From positions 23,662,412 to 23,726,411 of the forward strand of contig NC_092675.1 in assembly GCF_964355755.1 (NCBI RefSeq): DNA of 64,000 nt. The letters are read 5' to 3'. This stretch comes from Antedon mediterranea. Its lineage: Eukaryota; Echinodermata; Crinoidea; Comatulida; Antedonidae. The position numbers and the translations under genes were made by a program. Positions 60,349-64,000 of the stretch are shown here, piece after piece. The stretch's first letter is position 1. Each line of letters starts with the position of its first letter. The notes below the pieces were generated by a model that was not told the DNA's origin, ran no database searches, and worked only from the letters and a program-made list of their open reading frames with translations.

Positions 60349-63300
60349 AGTACGTTAAGGCTGTATCCTCCAAAATGTTGTTTTACATTCCAAAATCAGT
60401 TGGTAGTGAATGTATAACGCAACAGTTGAAGTTATATTTTTCGACTCGACTAACCGAAGCAGACGGCTTGTGAGCATTTTATCGACCAAAGCAAGGTCTG
60501 CTTGTTTACTGTACTGTAACCTTCTCAAATCAGATTGGCTTACAATCGACTTATGCATAATTCATGTTTCACGGTTCACTGATCATGACCGGTCAATAGA
60601 ACCTCGGAAGTATTTGGTAATTAAAAATGAAATAATGTACATCGATTTTATTCAAATCAATATTATGTTATATATTTTTCCTTCACTTAATACGACTTAA
60701 GTTTCAATGACTGGGTTATTGAACAAAATTGTATTTTTAATTTATTTTATTCGACGCGAGATTGCTTCATTACCATATTTGGTGTATGAAGGCAAGTGCA
60801 GTATGTAAACCATTGAACAACACGGAGAGGTAATATAATAATGATGTTTTTAAAAATATTTAAGATTTTAACACACTATTATCTATTATTATTAATGTTA
60901 ATACTTCAACTACCGTATTTTCGAACATTTCAAGCACATTGTAAATGCTATATTTGTTTTAATAAGATGCCTATTTGTTTAATGCAAGTATGTTTGTGTA
61001 CAAACAAATTTAAAATGTAGTTGGCCTACATACATATTAAAACAAATTATTTATATGACAAGCACATGAAGCCTACCAATAGTAGTGCTTCTTGGGCATT
61101 CTGACTTTATTTTACTTTTTTTAATACTATATCAAATTCGTAACTACTGCAGTAAACGTGTATTTTTTGTAAAAAGTTAGGCCTAGTGCTCTTTTGTTGT
61201 TTTGTTTAATTATCCTGTTGTCGATTTCAGTCTTCTGGGTGTTGCATGTTTCATTGTCTTGTCTTTTCAATCTGTTTTTGGATACAAATGTAGGCTAATA
61301 CTTTTTATTGTGTTCTGTGGGTTCGTCCCACCTTCAGGCCTATTAACATATGTTATAGATATCATATTTTTAAAGCATATTTTTCCTCTCGTTTATATGT
61401 TAAAACGCTAAAAGTAGTTAAACAATTTGCTAGGCCTATACATAAAATGATTGATTTTGATGTTTTTTAAACCATAATTGCATTCGTTATTTTACATTTT
61501 TTTTAAAGTAATTAGGCTATTACATTGAATTTTCGTAAAGTCTATAGTTGATTGCTTATAATGGACATAAAAAAATATACAAATAGATATTCGATTGAGG
61601 ATACGGTAAATATTTGTGTGTAAGTGTCATTGTTATTGTGGTTACATTGTCATTGGCGAATAAAGTGTATCGAACACATCGTGAAATACATTAGAAGTTT
61701 GACCTGCGGCATTGTATGAAAGTATTGATAGGCTAATTTTTGAATATTTTTTAGAATATTATGACTATTATTTATTGTATACATATTATTCCAATATTAT
61801 TAGTAGGTATACCTGTACACGAAAACCAATAGCAATAAACCAACAGCGAGAAACTCTCCAATTATGGATACATTATCTTGAGGCTTATGGATATTTGAAA
61901 GTCAGCATATTGCACCTGGACCATTGGAAGACAAGCAATTATCTACCAAGCTGCAGCTCCACTTCTGACGAATTGAATCCCTTAAAATAATATCCGAACC
62001 TGGGAAATGGTGTAATCTTAGATCCTAAATGAGCGTAAAAAAACTAAGTAAAACGATACTATTGATAACAATCATGATTTAAAATAAATATGACTTGATC
62101 CTAGCTATACAAATTAATTCTAAAAAACAATCGATTGGTAAAGGCGGGTTATAGTGAAAGCATGTTAACCATGAACTCCTCTATCAAATCTCAACAGGTA
62201 AGACTCATTCATTTTCTTCTAGTAATACATTTCACTAGGCACAAAGTAAACGGTAACAACAAGATAGACATATAACATTCAAAAACATACGCATGCAAAA
62301 CAAAACTGCACGACTTAATAAATGGAAAAGCTGTGAATGAAAGAGCTGGATCCACCTCAACAAAGTTCTTGGTATTGATCTCTTTATTTCAGAAAAACAA
62401 AATGTTGGCCTATACTGTAATTACAATGAAAAGAAAACGAAAATCACAAAAATATGATTCGCTTAGTGAAGAGTCTAGGACCTTCACGAGATGCAAAGTG
62501 CACCTAACAAGATCAATTTCACTCTAATTCACAACACTTTTAGAACCGAAACGCATTTGCCCTTAAGCCTCTATAAGGGTATTCTTCACGATGCAAACAT
62601 GAACTAGAACTACAATTATTTGGTAAATCTAACAAGGAGTTGTTTTTCACACCTCCAGTCTGCTAAATCTGATTATACGGATTATGACAAATATAATTGT
62701 GTATGAAAAACTTCAGCTACTTAGAAAGAGCTACTCAATAAATGAATTGAAAAATCGGGGGCGCTGTACAGGTAAAGGGCGGTATATCAAAAAGTACATG
62801 ACACGGTTAAGTTAAACTGTCACAATTTATTTGAGAATTTAAAGACAGGTTTTTAAATTGTGACAAATTACTTTTCCGTACCATTTCTAATACTCAACTC
62901 ATTAATAGTGCTCACGGTTTTGTATATTTCCTATCACCCTCTGGCTACTTTCTCCTAATGTTCTCATTAAATCGAATAATGGATGTTATCATACAAACAA
63001 ACACACACCCACAACAAGTAATAATACACATGGTAATAGAGGGAAAAGGTGAACCAGACGTCTAAAATGAATTAAATCATAACATGCTGTTTGGGGGCGC
63101 TAATATCGATAGCTTATTATGATTATGGTACAATGAGTATAAAACAATGGTACCCCTGTATTTACCTGTACTTGCTAATAGCTTTCACTTCAGCCTATTC
63201 TTTCTCTCCTCTGGTAACATTATAAAATACTATTACTTGCAGACGAAAACTCCGATTACCTAAAAAATCAGTCAGTATGATTTGTACCCCTTTCATTTAT

Positions 63301-63806
63301 TTGGTGTTCATAACTTGGGTAAAAAAATAGTTAATTGATTCTATACTAGTTAGTTAAGTTACTCAACAATCTAGAGAACGGTCTACATTTTGGTGGACAT
63401 AAAAAGTTCATTCCATTTTGTTATGCAAAACAAATTTGATTTGTCCAGGTTTACAGACACAAAGAATGTTAATAGGTGTAATTGTCGTACTGTTTGTAGT
63501 TTGATCTTGGTTTGTAGGACTACACATTTTTGTACACCAAAACATAGTAGTAGATCCGTTTTTATACAATTTTTACCCATAATTCTCTTTAAAAGTAAAG
63601 TTGTGTTTATTTTCCCGCTTGTCAGTGAGTTATCAAATTGGGTTTACCACTGTTCCTTGTTTTTTACACCTTACCTAATTTACATCTAATGTATTGTAGG
63701 TACTATTACTGTATAATAGTTAATACCAATGTCAATACTTGTTTTGTTTACTTGTAATCCCTCATAGTCGTATGAATAGAGGGAAATTGAGGCGAAGCAA
63801 AATTGC
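60349..63806. other. Region upstream of receptor 2
   Basis: The first few hundred bases should include the receptor 2 promoter; I see no convincing core element. The rest is AT-rich. Open frames at 61202-61411, 61712-61990 and 62333-62527 show no recognisable domain or exon context. No gene is supported. Confidence 0.45.
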
Positions 63807-63998
63807 TTATAAGCCCCTCGCGGTTATCATGTCATATTGTACAAACGGTGTGAACTTTAATGGATGGTTTACCAAAGCCTCGTTTAGCCTATTTTTAAAC
63901 AAATTTAAAGAACTAGCAGAAACAACATAGTCAGAAAGACCATTCCACAAAAGTACAACTCTAAACGAAAAAGAATTTCTTCTCAAGTTTAACTTTGC
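63807..63998 (-). mobile_element. LINE reverse transcriptase C-terminal fragment
   Basis: On the minus strand 63 codons ending in TAA read ...LRRNSFSFRVVLLWNGLSDYVV then SASSLNLFKNRL, a familiar C-terminal signature of non-LTR retrotransposon ORF2 proteins (CR1/L2/RTE-like; clade not resolved). It runs off the right edge, so more of the element may follow. Sequence to its left (about 63360-63800) may be its 3' untranslated region. Confidence 0.75.
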
Positions 63999-64000
63999 TC

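Noticed and set aside
61712-61990. 92-codon plus-strand ORF
   Set aside because: The N-terminal half is low-complexity Tyr/Ile from AT-rich DNA; the C-terminal half matches nothing I recognise and lacks a convincing exon context.

Overview
The window is AT-rich, intron-dense animal DNA, and every gene I can support is read from the minus strand. Receptor families, long introns, tRNA-derived SINEs, LINE tails, many small inverted-repeat elements and a striking excess of the palindrome GTAGGCCTAC suggest a marine invertebrate, probably a non-vertebrate deuterostome such as an echinoderm or relative. The phylum is inference. Exon models were built by hand from splice signals and reading phase; every junction within a model is phase-consistent.

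Layout from left to right, with gene 5' ends on the right: (1) 1-7381, the signal peptide, extracellular ANF-receptor ligand-binding domain and transmembrane helix of a receptor guanylate cyclase; its kinase-homology and cyclase domains lie beyond the left edge. (2) 8176-13316 and (3) 15339-18590, two tandem alpha-arrestin (arrestin domain-containing) genes with matching intron phases and several identical exon lengths. (4) 20570-28882 and (5) 33900-60348, two paralogous single-pass receptors with signal peptide, one MAM domain, a Ser/Thr-rich stalk, a transmembrane segment and a long tyrosine-rich tail. To the right of 60348 I see no gene, only a LINE tail at 63807-63998.

The most interesting item is the pair of MAM receptors. 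The tail of the first carries two YxxL-x6-YxxL motifs and that of the second carries YxxL-x7-YxxL. All three fit the ITAM consensus (YxxL/I-x6-8-YxxL/I) used by immune receptors to recruit tandem-SH2 kinases of the Syk/Shark type. I know of no described MAM-domain ITAM receptor family, so this is a candidate new receptor system. The two genes are tandem duplicates that differ by one intron inside the MAM domain.

The alpha-arrestins are also unusual: exon 2 inserts a long acidic (copy A: acidic-basic-acidic) loop into the N-terminal arrestin fold, and neither has a PPxY motif. Alpha-arrestins usually control receptor endocytosis, but a functional link to the neighbouring receptors is speculation.

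Introns and spacers hold at least five MITE-like elements, two tRNA-derived SINEs, two LINE tails, a 30-bp minisatellite, a degenerate second array, an inverted repeat pair around one MAM exon, a direct repeat pair around another, and several perfect palindromes.
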